A stretch of 64,000 bases of DNA from Sphaerolaimus hirsutus (GCA_964036195.1 OZ038457.1:24438787-24502786), one strand, 5' to 3'. Positions 10,501-22,679 are shown, counted from the stretch's first letter. Notes: generated by a model not told the origin, from the letters alone. Made by a program: numbers and translations.

Positions 10501-13500
10501 TCACTTATTCTGCGTGAGTCTGCGCTGCCGCCGGAGCACGTAGCTGCCGCCGAGCGTGACGGCGGCCATGGTGAACACGAACGTGCACAGGGACACGAGC
10601 ACGCCGAAGCCCGCGATCGACAGGCACACGCGCGGCCCGGATCGCTGCAGCAGTCGTCTGAGGGGGGGGGGGTGTTTGGGGGTGCTGAGGGGTGCAGTTG
10701 GAATTGTTTGCCCCTATTTACCGTAGTTGCTTGAATAGTTCTACCCCTTGAATGATTCCCCCCCCCCTGTGAGACGAGTGAGGAAAATAAACCCCCCCCC
10801 CCCCCTTAAGGCAAATGATCGATTTGTGTTATGACATGTTTTTGTGTTAACAAAGCATGTTTTGTGGAATTATTTGATAGAAAATGCTTGGAAATTTTGA
10901 CGAAATAATATTTCATTCCACCGAAAAATTTCCCCTTGAATAGTTCCCCATGGACGAAATTTCCTGATATAATACTGATAACGTTTTTGAACATTTTCTT
11001 TTGAATGAGTATAGATGAATTATTGATCTCCGTTCAACTGTAGTTCACGGATCCCTCATTCCGGTAAACTTAAATGGCGCACCGCACACTCAAAATTTTC
11101 AAGGGCGGTTCAAACGTTTTTGAGTTCCGACAAGGCAGAACTCCAAGGGCGGTTCGAACATTTTTATTTAGGAAAAGTGTGGCATTTTTAGGACATAGGG
11201 ATGAAATTCACACGAATCCGGATGAATTCACACGTTTTTTGTCCATTTGCATATCATAACAAAACGTTTCAAAAAGATTGGGACACTTTCAATTCCGCCC
11301 TTGACTTAAGAGATACGCCCTTTAGAGAAGGTTGTTATGAGAAACACATCTTATTTATTTTACCAAACATATTTGTGAAAAAATTTTTATAGGTAGATCT
11401 AAACTTTGTCTTCAAAAATGAATAGAGAATTTTTTTAGTAATATCCACTTGTTTAAAAGATATTGAAGTTCACCGTGTGGCATATTTGTGTAAACCGAAA
11501 CTGAATTCCACCCTCTAGAAAGTGTCCAAATGTTTTCTTGCCTAGATGGCGCACTGCACACTCAAAATTGTCAAGGGCGGTTCGGACGTTTTTGAGTTCC
11601 ACCAAGGTGGAATTGCAAGGGCGGTTCAAACATTTTGCACTTTCCTACCTGTCTGAAATGATTCCGCCCATGCACAATCCGGGGCAATTCCGCCATTGTG
11701 CAAAGTGTTCGAACATTTCATGTGCGGAATTGAAATCGAGGGCAGTTCGAACGTTTTTGGATTCTGCCCCCGTTTTTAATTCCGCCCTTTTGAATTCCAC
11801 CCTTGAAAAAGTGTTCGAACTGCAACTGAAAATTTGAGTGTGCCGCGCAACAATGCGTTCAAACATCTTTCCATTTCAAAAAGTAAGTTTCCAAAATTTT
11901 GGCACTAAACTAAAGTGTGGAGAAAACTTCTAAACACGATAACATGTAAACCACCTGTAATGTCTGAGTCGGTCACCGACACTCTGTCCGTCATCGTGCC
12001 ACCCGTCAGCCTCAGATGGCTCTTGGTCGCCGGCGTGCGTTGCATCGTGTCGCTTTTCCGACAATCGCCGCTCCAATTCGGCTAGTTCTGGATAGAGATC
12101 AGTGTGAATTGTTTTGTGGGTGGTGAGAGTCGGGGTAAGGATGATCGACTTTTAGAGAGTCGACAATTTTTTCGGACTAATTGCGACGTCTACAAACGAC
12201 ATTCTAGATTTGTTTTATAAATACTTTTCTCTAGATTTATAGATATCGAGATTTTCGCTATGTGACAGCCATAAATATCCGATTTTCAGTCGTACAGCCC
12301 AACCGTACAGTGATATCGACCATTTGAACACTTGATTTTTTCACTGATTTTTATTTTTTAAATAAGATTATTTTTTTATCGCGGCGTAAACTGATTCTGT
12401 AATTTAAAAAAATCGATTTTTTTTAAAAACAAAGTGTTTGAAAAAAACATTTTCCCAACCCCATCCCCACCAACCACTAGTGTCGATATTATCATCTATA
12501 TCGACCACGGTGAGTCTCTGCGCGTGCAGGCGCCACTCGTTGGCGTCCAACTGGCCGTCTGGGGGCGGCGCGGCCGTGCGGTTCACCCGTTCCACGAGCA
12601 CGGAGCGGCGCGCGCGCAGCACCCGACCCCCGTTGCTGCCGTCGCACGTGGGCGGCTGGGGGGGGGGGTAGATTGATTTATACATCCGGGGGGTTGTGGA
12701 AAAAACGTGACTTTTGACACTTTTGCGTGACATTTGACATTTGACAGGGTCTGGGAGGGTTTGGGAGACCTGAAAATGCACGTGTAATTCGAGCTGTGCA
12801 AATTCCTGGTTGTAGAAGATAATTTCACCTCAAAGGTTTTGCTTGTGCAAGATGCGAACACCCCCTCGTTTAACCCTCCTTGTTTTTACATACTATGAAA
12901 AGATAACCCCCGGAGGGATTTTGAAAGAATACGGTAGGTAGAAAAATACATAGTTATATTTGACTACATAGGTATATTTCCTCATGTGTTATTACGGCAA
13001 CTCAAAGATGTTCACTGGTAAAAGCAATAAACTGAGTATACTTAACCAAACCGACAGGAACAATAACAAGTCAAATCCATCAGTTCCCGAAATTCCACTT
13101 GTCAACTAAAAACACACATCTGCATTGTCCCACCAATCCCCGCGTCAACTCACAGTGATGCCCTCACAGCCTTCATCAGTCTGCACGCAGATGCTCATGG
13201 AGCACTGGAAGTCGAGCACGGCGCGGTCGGCGAACTTGAACACGTGCGCCTCCACGCTCGCCACCAACAGCGTGCCGTCGTAGTTCAGGTCGGGCAACAC
13301 GAACTGGTCCACGCTGGGGGGGGGGGGGGGTAAGAGTTGAGAATTTTGAACTTGGATATCGTCTCGCATGTGTTTTAGATTTGAAACTTGATAAGTGGTA
13401 AGTGATAAGAAAGTGAAAAGTGTTTGAATTCTTGAAAAATAAGTAAAAATTGATGGCGAGGATGTTCAAAGGATTCAAATATATTTAGTAAATTTTGAAT

Positions 13501-16500
13501 TGACGCTCTGACACAGAGATATTTCTCAAGCTTCATTAAAAAATGACGTTCAAAAGAGATACGTGTGAAAAATTCAGTGATAAAAACCAGAACGGCAGTC
13601 TCGAATAGAACGGCACCTCCAGTAGAACAGCAGGTAAAAAAGTTGACGAAAAAAATAGAGCGGCGCTCTTATATTAGAAGAACACGGTAACACTCGTTGA
13701 CCCCCACCCCACCTGCACCCATTCTCATCAACGACGAGTACCCTCTGCCCCTCGCCGTCGTCCACGTAGCAGTCGTGCACGAGCATGCCGAACATGTCGG
13801 ACATCTGCGACTGGCACTGCCACTTGTGCCACACCGCGTCGCCCACCCGAGCGAACCGGATTTCGGGACCGTCTGGCGAGTCCCGGTGGATCGTGTACTC
13901 GCACGTGGGCATTGAGGCGGCCGCCGTCAACTCGGCAGTCGTTGGCATGCTGCCAAGTGAGAGTTGTTGGGTTTTTATTTCGTTTTTGGGGGTGTTTCAA
14001 GGGGTAAGATTGTAGTGAATTTATTATTTAGAACGTTTCAGGTGAGATTTATTTACCTATATATTTTAAAGAATATACAAAAGTTATAGTTGTTAGAATT
14101 ACTGAACTTTTTTAAAAAGTATATGTAAATGTAAGTTGTTGTTTTTTCCTCACCAAAAAGTATAGAAAATGTAAAATACTTGTTTTTACTCGTAAATACT
14201 TTTTTCCCCAAGAAAATGTAAAAGCGAGTACTTTTCCGCCGTAAAACGAAAAAAGTGCTACTTTTTACATGGTAGAGTGAGTTTTACACTGGAAGACATA
14301 ATAAATGTCGTTTTTAGTGATTATTCAGGGTTTTTTTAAAAAATGATTAAAAATAATTTTAAAAAATGATTTCTTCAAAATTTTCTTATTTTAGCAACAG
14401 AAAATTGAGATTTTAGCAACAAAAATACATTTTCTCTTTACGCGTGTACTTTTAAAATGTACGCGTAAAAGTGAGTATATTACATTTTGGAAAAGTATAT
14501 GTAAATGTATTTACCGCGTACTCGCGTACGCGTATTTTTCGAGTAAATGTACGTACATTTTAACAACTGTGCATGCATCCTTCCACACCACAACGAACCT
14601 AACATCAATAGCAGAGGTTACAGTTTTGTCAGCCTCCATGTAGGCGCACTGTATTTGATAAGCCCTGTCCACTTTGGTTACAAAGTGCTCGTGGAAACTG
14701 ACCACCACTGTGAATGTCACTTGCACACCGGCTGGAGTCAACTGCGCAGAAAAAAATGAGTTTTTGGGGAATATATATCGATAATATTGCGATCTAGTTG
14801 ACCGTCGGTCAACTGGGTGAGGTGAGACGTCAACTGTAAAATCTTTTAGGTATATTTACGCATCTTTTGGATACTTTTTGGTAAACTTGGCAGCCATAGT
14901 TTTCGGCCTTACCGACCATTTACCTAAATATATAATTGACAATAATGAGATGATACTTTACCTGAAGAATGGGTCGCAAACAGATGTTGAGTTGACCGAC
15001 AGTCAACTCGTCTGCTCGCCAAAATTGAAAATTAGATACACCAAAAAAACTTGTCAATTCAAAATTCCATCTTCAAGTTACTCAAGTCGATAAAATGTTG
15101 CCGCATATCATACACTAGTTTACTAACAGATGTAAATCTAAATCGGGTGCTAATAAATCAGCTTTGAACGGATTTAAGTTTACCACATTGTGGCCACACA
15201 AGCTAGTTTTCAATGTTCCTTTTTGAAAACTCGTAAATCAGCATTGAACGCATTGAGTTTTCTAGAATGAGTCGTTTTTACTCTCCGTCAATTGTAGATG
15301 ACGGGCACCTCATTCTAGAAAACTCAAATGCATCCAATGCAGATCTACAAGTTTTCAAAATTTTGGTTGAAAACTAGCTTGTGTGGCGCCAATGAGTTAC
15401 TTTAAATCTTCGTCAACTGCAGTTGACAGACACCTCATTCTGGTGAACTCAAATGCTTTCAAAGCCAATTCAATACTTTACAAAAATCACTCGTTCACTC
15501 GCAGTAAACTCGTGAGCGCTACACCAATACTCACGCTTCTCTCCCTCTTCAAGTTGCAAGTGCCCAACTTTACGCTCAAATGGGCCATCTCGGGTATGCT
15601 CTGCTCGCCGCCGGGGGCCACCTGCCGCGGCTGCAGCACCGAGGCGCCCTCCCGACACGCCGGGCACGGCGGGCAAGTGTCGGGTCGCCCGACTGGACCC
15701 GGCGGGAACTAAGTGGGGATCGGGTCGGGTTGGGTGTGGGGTACTGAATGTGGGTGGAACGTAGTGAATGAATACCTAGAAGGCATTCTTAGTTTGCTTT
15801 GAGTCCTGGACATTTTCACACAAAAATTTTAAGAATTGAATTTTTTTAAACATTTTTTCAATGAAAAAGACCACAAAAAGCAGTCAAACCATTTTTATAA
15901 ATGTGAAAACAATAATGGCTATAAACGGGTGCCTTTCGCGGGCAGAATGGTAAATGCCCAGAGCTCGGATATGCATTGTGGCTGCACACGCTAGTTTACT
16001 AACAGAAGTAAACTCGATTTGGGTCCCCATAAATCAGCTTTGAACGTATTTGAGTTTACCAGAATACGTTTTTTTAGATCCTCGTCAACTGCAGTTTACA
16101 CATACCGCATTTTGGTAAACTCAAATGCGTTCAAAGCTGATTTATGAGCACCCAAAATGAGTTTACTTCTGTTAGTAAACTAGTGTGTGCAACGCCATTA
16201 GATTGAAAAATACCAAACGTAAACTCCGACAATCGTTCCACGAAGACAAAGGCTGTAACAAAATTCAACAAAAATCAGAAATTTCAAAATTAAATCCTTT
16301 CAATTTTCAAATTTATCACCGCCCAAACTTTCGAACCCACTTTCGTAGACGGTCTCACATCAATAATCCCGCCGCTCGTATCGGCTCCATCGAAACTCCT
16401 TGAACATTCGCCCTTGCCATATTCCCCTTTGACATAAACCTTGCCAGCAAACTTGTTTCTCGTTTTCACCCAAAATGTGATAAAATCGGTGCCGCAATTT

Positions 16501-16667
16501 ATGGTCGGTTCACCCGCGACTCCATTGTCGATTTCTACTGCACCACAAAGTGTCGGGTTTCGTAGGACGGTCATTTGTAGTATCTGAGTGCGGTTGTGGT
16601 GTAGTGATAATCGAAAAACAAATGCCAAACAAACAGATGCCACTAATGGAAAGGAAACAAAATGCAT
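10501..16667 (-). CDS. Cuticlin-like zona pellucida (ZP) domain membrane protein, complete, 8 exons
   Basis: Exons (minus): 16667-16359, 15708-15535, 14741-14599, 13949-13713, 13313-13154, 12655-12478 (or 12475), 12087-11955, 10657-10501. All phases agree, giving 496 residues. Residues 1-22 are a signal peptide. A ZP domain spans about 45-341, with nematode-CUT-like stretches GVAGEPTINCG, NKFAGKVYVKG, FVTKVDRAYQIQC, YMEADKTV and VYVDDGEGQ-type sequence. RARR at 355-358 is a consensus furin site. A transmembrane helix lies at about 455-480, followed by a short basic tail (LRRQRRLTQNK). Such proteins are cleaved at the furin site and polymerise in extracellular matrix or cuticle; that role is inferred from the family. 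Exon 2 carries an unusual Pro/Cys insert (TCPPCPAC). The exon 6 donor is the least certain junction. Start: the ATG at 16667 heads a signal peptide; an untranslated upstream exon is possible. Confidence 0.92.
10721..10960. repeat. TACCGT-clan remnant in ZP intron 7
   Basis: TACCGTAGTTGCTTGAATAGTT at the left, then TTGAATGATTCCCCC and TTGAATAGTTCCCC words. This is the GAATAATTCCCC subtype also found at 59155-59276 and 61431-61643. The right terminal repeat is missing. Confidence 0.5.
11072..11855. mobile_element. Nested inverted-repeat elements, GGCGCACCGCACACTC ends
   Basis: TGGCGCACCGCACACTCAAAA (11073) and a second inward-pointing copy TGGCGCACTGCACACTCAAAA (11545) face one outward end, TTTGAGTGTGCCGCGC (about 11835-11850). 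Interiors repeat the word GGGCGGTTC(A/G)AAC and its complement. The layout suggests one element inserted within a relative, or a duplicated left end. It lies in ZP intron 7. Confidence 0.6.
12843..12937. repeat. TACCGT-clan fragment in ZP intron 5
   Basis: Ends TTTTGAAAGAATACGGTA with ACCCCC-type words, the right half of a TACCGT-type MITE. A short piece of the CCCTGTAAAATGTCAA family lies at about 12700-12770 in the same intron. Confidence 0.4.
13600..13690. repeat. TACCGT-clan fragment, TTCTATT subtype, in ZP intron 4
   Basis: Right end TATTAGAAGAACACGGTAA with AGAACGGCACCTCCAGTAGAAC words. The same words occur in inverse form at 30165-30350. Outer CCGTG(T) with a new inner word. Confidence 0.45.
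14060..14575. mobile_element. AGTTGTTAAA-end MITE in ZP intron 3
   Basis: Left TATAGTTGTTAGAATTACTGAAC and right ACATTTTAACAACTGTG frame runs of GTAAATG/ACGCGTAC words. It belongs to the same family as 27382-27875 and 32523-33017, which have intact 8-bp duplications; here the duplication is not evident. Confidence 0.55.
15110..15395. repeat. CACTAGTT-clan palindromes in ZP intron 2
   Basis: ACACTAGTTTACTAACAGA (about 15110) followed by a long palindrome from GTGGCCACACAAGCTAG (15190) to CTAGCTTGTGTGGC (about 15388), with inner words AACTCGTAAATCAGCATTGA and CTCATTCTAG. A near copy is at 20765-20972. Confidence 0.55.
15985..16185. repeat. CACTAGTT-clan palindrome in ZP intron 1
   Basis: CACACGCTAGTTTACTAACAG on the left mirrors CTGTTAGTAAACTAGTGTGTG on the right; the centre holds TTTGAACGTATTTGAGTTTACC and its inverse. 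Confidence 0.6.
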
Positions 16668-16670
16668 ACC

Positions 16671-17152
16671 TAGTTGTTAAAGCGTATTTACGTTTACGTG
16701 ATAAATACGTCTACTCGAGTACTGCGTAAATACGTTTACGTTTTCTCCATAAAAATACCAGTACTCACTTGCGCGCATACTTTTTGAAAGTACGTGAGTA
16801 CAGAAAACGTATTTAAGAAGGCTTTTATATAGGCTCTTTCAAGACATAAAAGGAAAAAAGAGACCAGAGCCAAACATAGGGAATAAATATCCAAAATAAC
16901 TTAAACTATAGGCAAAAACACATTTAACGAGTGAATTTCAGGGCAAAAAAGTTTGGAATTGAGTGATTTTGAGCAAAAATTGTGGCAAAATTTCTGAAAA
17001 ATACCCACTTTAAAGTTTTCCAGTAATTTACTCATGAGTAAAAGATTTACTTTACGTTTTCTGTACTCAGCGGTGAGTAAAAAATAAATACTTTATGATT
17101 ATGTATACTTTCAAAAAAGTTCAGTACTTTAACAACTCTGCAAATGTCCAGC
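16671..17152. mobile_element. AGTTGTTAAA-end MITE immediately upstream of the ZP start codon
   Basis: CTAGTTGTTAAAGCG begins only a few bases 5' of the ZP ATG (16667), and TTTAACAACTCTG closes the element near 17150. The interior is ACGTATTTACG/AAGTACGTGAGTAC words as in 27382-27875. No perfect target duplication was found at this copy. Confidence 0.55.
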
Positions 17153-17344
17153 AGACAGTTCTGCTTAACTTTACTCTTACTTTCCATTTTTCTTATTTTT
17201 CACTTGTCTTTACTCTAACACTTAACTTTACTTTTAACTTGACTGTTTACTTTTTTGTTTACTTTGCCACTTGCGGAACTGCACACAAAAAAACCTGATG
17301 CACACATTCAACCAAAACCACATTAAATACAACGACCATTAAAT

Positions 17345-18026
17345 GAAGGGTGTGCTTCTAAAAGTACCGATCTACAAATTTTTCAAATTTGAGTTAGGAC
17401 CATTTTTGGGGTCCCCATAAACATGCGCTTCAAAAAAATATATAATATGTGGGGGGTGTGAAATTCAATTTTGAGATATGGGGGGTCGAAAAAAGCAAAA
17501 AAATCGCAAAATTCGGTTTTTGAAATTTTCAAAGTACCGATCTACAAGCTTTTTCAGCTTTTGTGTCTTTAAAAGTACCGATCTACACACTTTTTTCAAA
17601 ATTGTTCTTTTAAATGTACCGATCTGCACATAATTTTTTGTGCTTCTAAAAGTACCGATGTCAGATCGGCGTCTGATTCAGCAAAAACTAATTTTGTGCT
17701 TTTTTATTATGGGTAAAAGTACCGATCGACAGTTGTCTGATTTTGTGCTTTAAAAAATACTGATCTACATGCTATTACCAATTTGTTCCTTTAAAATGAA
17801 CTGTACTACAAAAATATAATTCACTAAATTTTATACAGCTAGTGTTATGTGTATAATCAATGATTATACCCATGCATGTGGATACCCAACAATATGGCCG
17901 AAATACCCATACCCAAAATTCCCATACCCAATACCCATGTATGGGTATTGCATACTCCAAACTTTCAATTGCGATTATCTCGAAATCGATTTTTTGTAGA
18001 TCGGTACTTTTAGAAGCACACCCTTC
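17345..18026. mobile_element. 682-bp TIR element D, solo copy
   Basis: Ends GAAGGGTGTGCTTCTAAAAG and its inverse, flanked by AAAT at 17341-17344 and 18027-18030 (4-bp target duplication). The interior repeats the word AAAGTACCGATCTAC six or more times and contains a CCCATAC palindrome. A second copy of exactly the same length is at 53412-54093. No transposase is encoded. Confidence 0.9.
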
Positions 18027-18357
18027 AAATGCATTGCAAAAATGTATGTTTTTCCGAAAATATAATTAAATATAATCTCAGAAAATCTCTAAAAAAATTA
18101 AATTAAATCTATGAAATAAGCACAGAAAATATAAATACATATATAAATATAAAGGAGAGATTTTTTTAATATTTTCTCTTCATTATATATACCCCCGGTA
18201 AAACCAGGAGAAAATATAAATAAAGAAACGATTTTTTATATTTTAAAAATATAAACTTCAACGAAAACACACCTGCAAAAAGCCGAGCCTTAGTACGGCC
18301 AGTTCACGTCGCAGCTGCATGGCGGCCCGCCGCAGCCAATTAAAGCCGCCCCACTAA

Positions 18358-18541
18358 TTAAACTCTGACAAATTCATGCGATTCGGGCCAAAGCGTCTCG
18401 TCCAAGCTGGGCACCATGACCGGGCTGACTGAGTTGTTAAACGGATTGCGGCGTGAGAATTGAGTGACTGCGCGCGGCTCGCAGGTTACCGACGCCTGGA
18501 AATTGTTGCAAAAGTCGAGCGTTTCCCAGGGACTACTAATC
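18358..18541 (-). CDS. Weak candidate terminal exon, unidentified
   Basis: After an acceptor-like ...GCTTGGATTAG (minus strand) the frame reads about 60 residues ending in ESHEFVRV and TAA at 18358-18360. It contains DFCNNFQASVTCEPRAV and NPFNNSVSPV and has balanced composition. The frame is also open upstream through a hydrophobic stretch with no ATG. No upstream partner exon with compatible phase was found, and I do not recognise the sequence. The GC-richer block 18290-18520 could equally be promoter or 5' leader of the ZP gene. Confidence 0.2.
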
Positions 18542-18735
18542 CAAGCAAACAATGTGGCAAAAAAATTGATAACGAAAAAAGTCGCCAATTTGACCTCACA
18601 AATATTTATGCATCTAAATAATGTCTTCGGGCCGATCCAAGGGTGAAATTGTTTGTTTTTGCGTGCAACGCGCCGTCACGGCCACGCATAAATACATGTT
18701 CAAGTACCGATGGAATAGCAGCCAGGCGCCAGTCC

Positions 18736-19130
18736 CAGACCCTGTAGAATGTTAAATGTCAATGCAAAGTGACAAAAGTAGTGTAAAATGCCCTGGAAGA
18801 TGGCGCCATTTTCATGGCATTTTACATGACTTTTGGCACTTTTCATGATATTTGCCATTTTCCAGGGTGTTTTACATGACTTTTGACACTTTACATGACA
18901 TTTGATATTTTACAGGGCATTTTACATGTCTTTAGACACTTTGCATAACATTTGACATTTTACAGGGCATTTTACATGTCTTTAGACACTTTGCATGACA
19001 TTTAACATTATACAGAGCATTTTACATGACATTAGACACTTTGCATGACATTTGACATTTTCCAGGGCATTTTACATGTCTTTAGACACTTTGCATAACA
19101 TTTGACATTTTCCAGGGCATTTTACAAGGT
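18736..19130. repeat. CCCTGTAAAATGTCA family, minisatellite form
   Basis: About six tandem copies of a roughly 62-bp unit made of CATTTTACATGACTTTTGAC-, ACTTTGCATGACATTTGAC- and ATTTTACAGGG-type words. The left edge is CCCAGACCCTGTAGAATGT. The same family, as single palindromes or short arrays, recurs throughout the window. Confidence 0.85.
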
Positions 19131-19364
19131 CTTGAACTTCCCCCCAGACGGACGGCGTAATGATCAGCCATCAAAAGGTCCACCAAAATACAACAGGGGG
19201 CGCTTTTGACGCCTCGTAGGATCGACCTTGGCGCCGTCAAGATGACACATCTCTCAGAAAATACGCGCGCGCGCGCTTGGAAAAGAAACCCGGGTCGATT
19301 TGAATTTCGGTTTGCAAGTGGCAGAAATGTAAACGCCGAAAAAAGCGAACATTGAGCCGACACA

Positions 19365-19552
19365 CACTAGTTGACATCACAAAAAAGTGTCAACTGAATG
19401 TCAACTAAAAAAACATCATTTTAAAGCATCACACTTAACAGAAACTATAAAAATCAAGTGCCACGGTACACATTTCACCACGTTCTATCAGTATCACATA
19501 GGGAGGTTGAAATCACATAATTAACAAAAATTTGTCAACTAGTGTCTGTGGG
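19365..19552. repeat. CACTAGTTGAC inverted-repeat element
   Basis: CGACACACACTAGTTGACAT on the left pairs with TTGTCAACTAGTGTCTGTGG on the right; the interior holds GTGTCAACTGAATGTCAAC. Copies or pieces occur at 36225-36440, 43070-43285, 46298-46345, 49040-49250 and 49855-49935. Confidence 0.65.
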
Positions 19553-19799
19553 CCCATTATGGCTTGCGTGTGCAAAAGCGGTAGTGCATGATCATTACAG
19601 CATGGCATTCCATGCCAATGAATATAACTAATTCGCTTTTCAGTTAGTATGCTCTAGATGTTATGCAGTTGCGGTTTGATATGCAGATGTACATAATATT
19701 TATTTACAAAATACACATACAAATTTGCCTTACTTGTTTATGGAGCTAACCTACGTACACGATACATAAGTACCCCTCCTGTTACACCTAGAGCCATCG

Positions 19800-19915
19800 C
19801 CGAACCCTGTAAAAAGTCGTGTAAAATGTAAAAATTTTAACGCCCATTTAACTTTTTCCATGACTTTTTACTCGACTTTTGACACTTTGCATGACATTTG
19901 ACATTTTCCAGGGTC
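19800..19915. repeat. CCCTGTAAAATGTCA family copy
   Basis: CCCTGTAAAAAGTCGTGTAA at the left and TGACATTTTCCAGGGTCTGG at the right; a single palindrome. 19560-19800 holds nothing recognised. Confidence 0.7.
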
Positions 19916-20169
19916 TGGTCGTGGCCCGAATATTTGATCAAATTTCCCATTGAGCCATTTCAACCCGGGTCGAGTCAAGTCGGGTCAAATCAAATTCCGA
20001 CCTCTACTCACGCAAATACACATGCAACTACGGCCGGTAAATGCGCCGCCGCGGCTACAAGATTGGGCAAAGGTGGTTGGCCGACTGGAACAAATGGCTT
20101 TTGAGCCCCCCCCCCCCTTTCCGCGCTCCAGCGCGGATAGGGGGGGGGGCAAAATAAATTGATAGAACT

Positions 20170-20640
20170 GAAATTATTTATAAATTTATCAAATTCGAGA
20201 CTCGGCGACCGAAATCACACAAATCTCAGCGACGTGGGAGCGGGCAGAAATTATCAGCGACAACTGCAACCACAGTTTCTCTGCAGTCGACTGCGGCGCG
20301 ACCGTATCACACTCAAACAAGTATAGGGTCACGCCGCAGTGCTTGAAAACGTCGCACAATGCAACCGCGGCATAAAGCAACTTCCACAATTGAAGCCGCG
20401 GCATAATGGCCGCCCTGAGTGGCGCGGCCGTGTTTGAGTGGCTGCAAACTGTGGGGAAATGTGGCTATCAATGCGATGGACAATGCGAACTGTTTGATGG
20501 AATTCATCAACGGCCGCTGGTCGTGTCAATATGCGGGAACACTTATATTTGTATTGATGTGTTGCGAGTTAGAATACAGGACATTTGCGGCGTAGTTTTT
20601 GCGCGAGAACACTGTGGATTGTAAAATACGGTAGTGTAAT
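20170..20640. other. GC-richer unique block without a supported gene
   Basis: Short frames exist on both strands (for example minus 20404-20189), but none has a domain, signal peptide or splice partner I can support. It follows a C/G homopolymer palindrome at 20105-20150. Confidence 0.3.
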
Positions 20641-20764
20641 ATGGTGCTATTTATGCATTAATTGATGCACGCTTTATGTGAATAAAGTACACTACCTGTC
20701 ATGCTAACGCAACATGCAGCTGGTAAACGTTGGGATGGCACTTGATTTTTGAAAACCTTTTTTA

Positions 20765-20972
20765 AAAATGTGGCCACACAAGCTAATTTTCAACGTAAAT
20801 TTTGAAAACTCGTAAATCAGCATTGAACACATTTGAGTATTCTAGACTGAGGTACCCGTCATCTACATTTGACATAGGGTAAAAATGACTCATTCTAGAA
20901 AACTCAAATGCATTCAATTCAGATTTACGAGTTTTTAAAATTTCGGTTGAAAACTAGCTTGTGTGACCACAA
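20765..20972. repeat. CACTAGTT-clan palindrome, CACAAGCTAG ends
   Basis: GTGGCCACACAAGCTAATTTTC and its inverse enclose AACTCGTAAATCAGCATTGA and CATTCTAGAAAACTC words. This is a near copy of 15190-15394. Confidence 0.65.
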
Positions 20973-22029
20973 TGTGATCCAATTTCAAGAAGATTATTTT
21001 AAATCAAATCAAGGCACATAAAAATGTGATTTTTCAACCCTTACTAAACCTGGGCACAGAAAAATCGCCCAGGGCAAAATAGCAGGATATTATAAACTTG
21101 GCACCTATCCAAACAGTACAAAAACAGATAAATCCTCCGCCAATGAAGTCAATGCAAGCAGAGAAAGCTCGCACCGTGAAAATTTCAAATGCGGCAGCAA
21201 ACCACACCCTCAATATGACTCAATTGCAAACGCGACAAGTGTGGGCCTTCGGGGGCACAGAGAAAAACTAGTGTTGCCTTACCTTACTAGTGGTTTTTTT
21301 ACCACTAAATATACAATTGCCGCGCGCACGGACATATTTTACCTATTTACAAAGAGTCAAGAAGTATATAGCACCATGGTTTTTCATCACACGTCACGCA
21401 ATTCGAAAGTGAATGGCATATGAAATAAAATCTTATACAATACAATAATTCTAGTAGCACACGGCTGACCCGTCACACCTTCACTACCTACTTCACGACG
21501 CATAAATTCATCTGTAACAATGATAAATAAATACTTCACGCTGGAACGACCTACATTACACTACAATAACATGTGACAGGCGGAATGTTAAGTGGGACTA
21601 CAAAAGTGCCGCGGAACATTTGTTAATTGGTCACCGTCGAAAGTTATACGGCAGTTAGAAGAGGCCAATATTGATATGCATGGATGACTTTTTCTATTGG
21701 TTACTGTGTGGGTTATGAAGAAAAAAACGTTTTTTCAAGGAGCCATTTTACAAAGAATAATTTTTTTTGATAAAATGTTTTTTAGAGTTGATAAATATAG
21801 TTATGAATCAAAGTGTACACGTGTATCAGACAAGTGGCACTAAATACTTTATGGTGTTACATATAACCATAGAATGGCTGTGGAGCCATGGGAAAGCATT
21901 ATAAGTGGTGATTTCTGTCAGTTTTTTCTTCATTTTGAAGCATTCTCTTAACCCAACAACTTAACAATCGCTACATCGATCAAGATATATAGGCCTTTCA
22001 TATATGCCTTTCTTGATTACCTACGATCC

Positions 22030-22500
22030 AAGGGTAGGAAAGTGTGGGGGGTTGTGTGTTACCCCCCGCCCCAGATCGCCCAGCTATAGATCGATCCCGG
22101 AAACCGCTCAGCTATCTATCTATCCGGATTTCTATCTATCATCAATTTTTCGGCTATTACCCCCTGAACCCCACCCCCCCCCCTCAAAACAGCCAGCTAT
22201 GAATCTATCTGGGGCGATTTTTGAGAAGTGTACCCAAATCTTTTGCTCAAAATCGCTACTTTTCATACCAGGGGTATCCTAGATTTTGACCATCCGGGGG
22301 GTTGGTTCGATAGCATATCGCTCCTCCGGAGGGAAAGATAGCTGAAAAAAAAGATAGCTTTCTGCCTTCTGCACCTTGATAAAACCTATACGTATAGTGA
22401 AACACCGCAACCCCCCTCTTCAAAAAAATAATTTCAGCTACCACTATCCCTCCGGAGCAGAGATTTGCCATCTATCCAACCCCCCGGGGATCCAAAATCC
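22030..22500. mobile_element. GATAGATAGCTGAG-word MITE
   Basis: The block consists of CAGCTATCTATCTATCC and CCGGGGGGTTGG words with a GGGGTATCCTAGATTTTGACC segment. Relatives are at 29870-29985, 31370-31690, 41472-41545, 44358-44850 (with an 8-bp duplication), 47645-48170 and 52540-52800. 20980-22030 holds nothing recognised. Confidence 0.6.
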
Positions 22501-22679
22501 GCAGTACCACAGCTGCTACAATCCATATACCATTGGGAAGGCAAGCAACTCTACACAGGCCCAAGAAACCTGTTTGCGTTGGATATGTGGTTCACGACAA
22601 AATTATTCCGATTTCGATCGGTAGAACTAAAAAATGGTGTTTGCATGTGTTAAAAACATAAAATACAAACGTTTGCCTT

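Noticed and set aside
10117..10734. 205-codon plus-strand open frame
   Set aside because: It runs through a MITE and then antisense over the last exon of the ZP gene, whose minus-strand frame has signal, splice and family support.
12434..12676. Plus-strand Pro/Arg-rich open frames
   Set aside because: They are antisense shadows of ZP exon 6, which carries the furin site.
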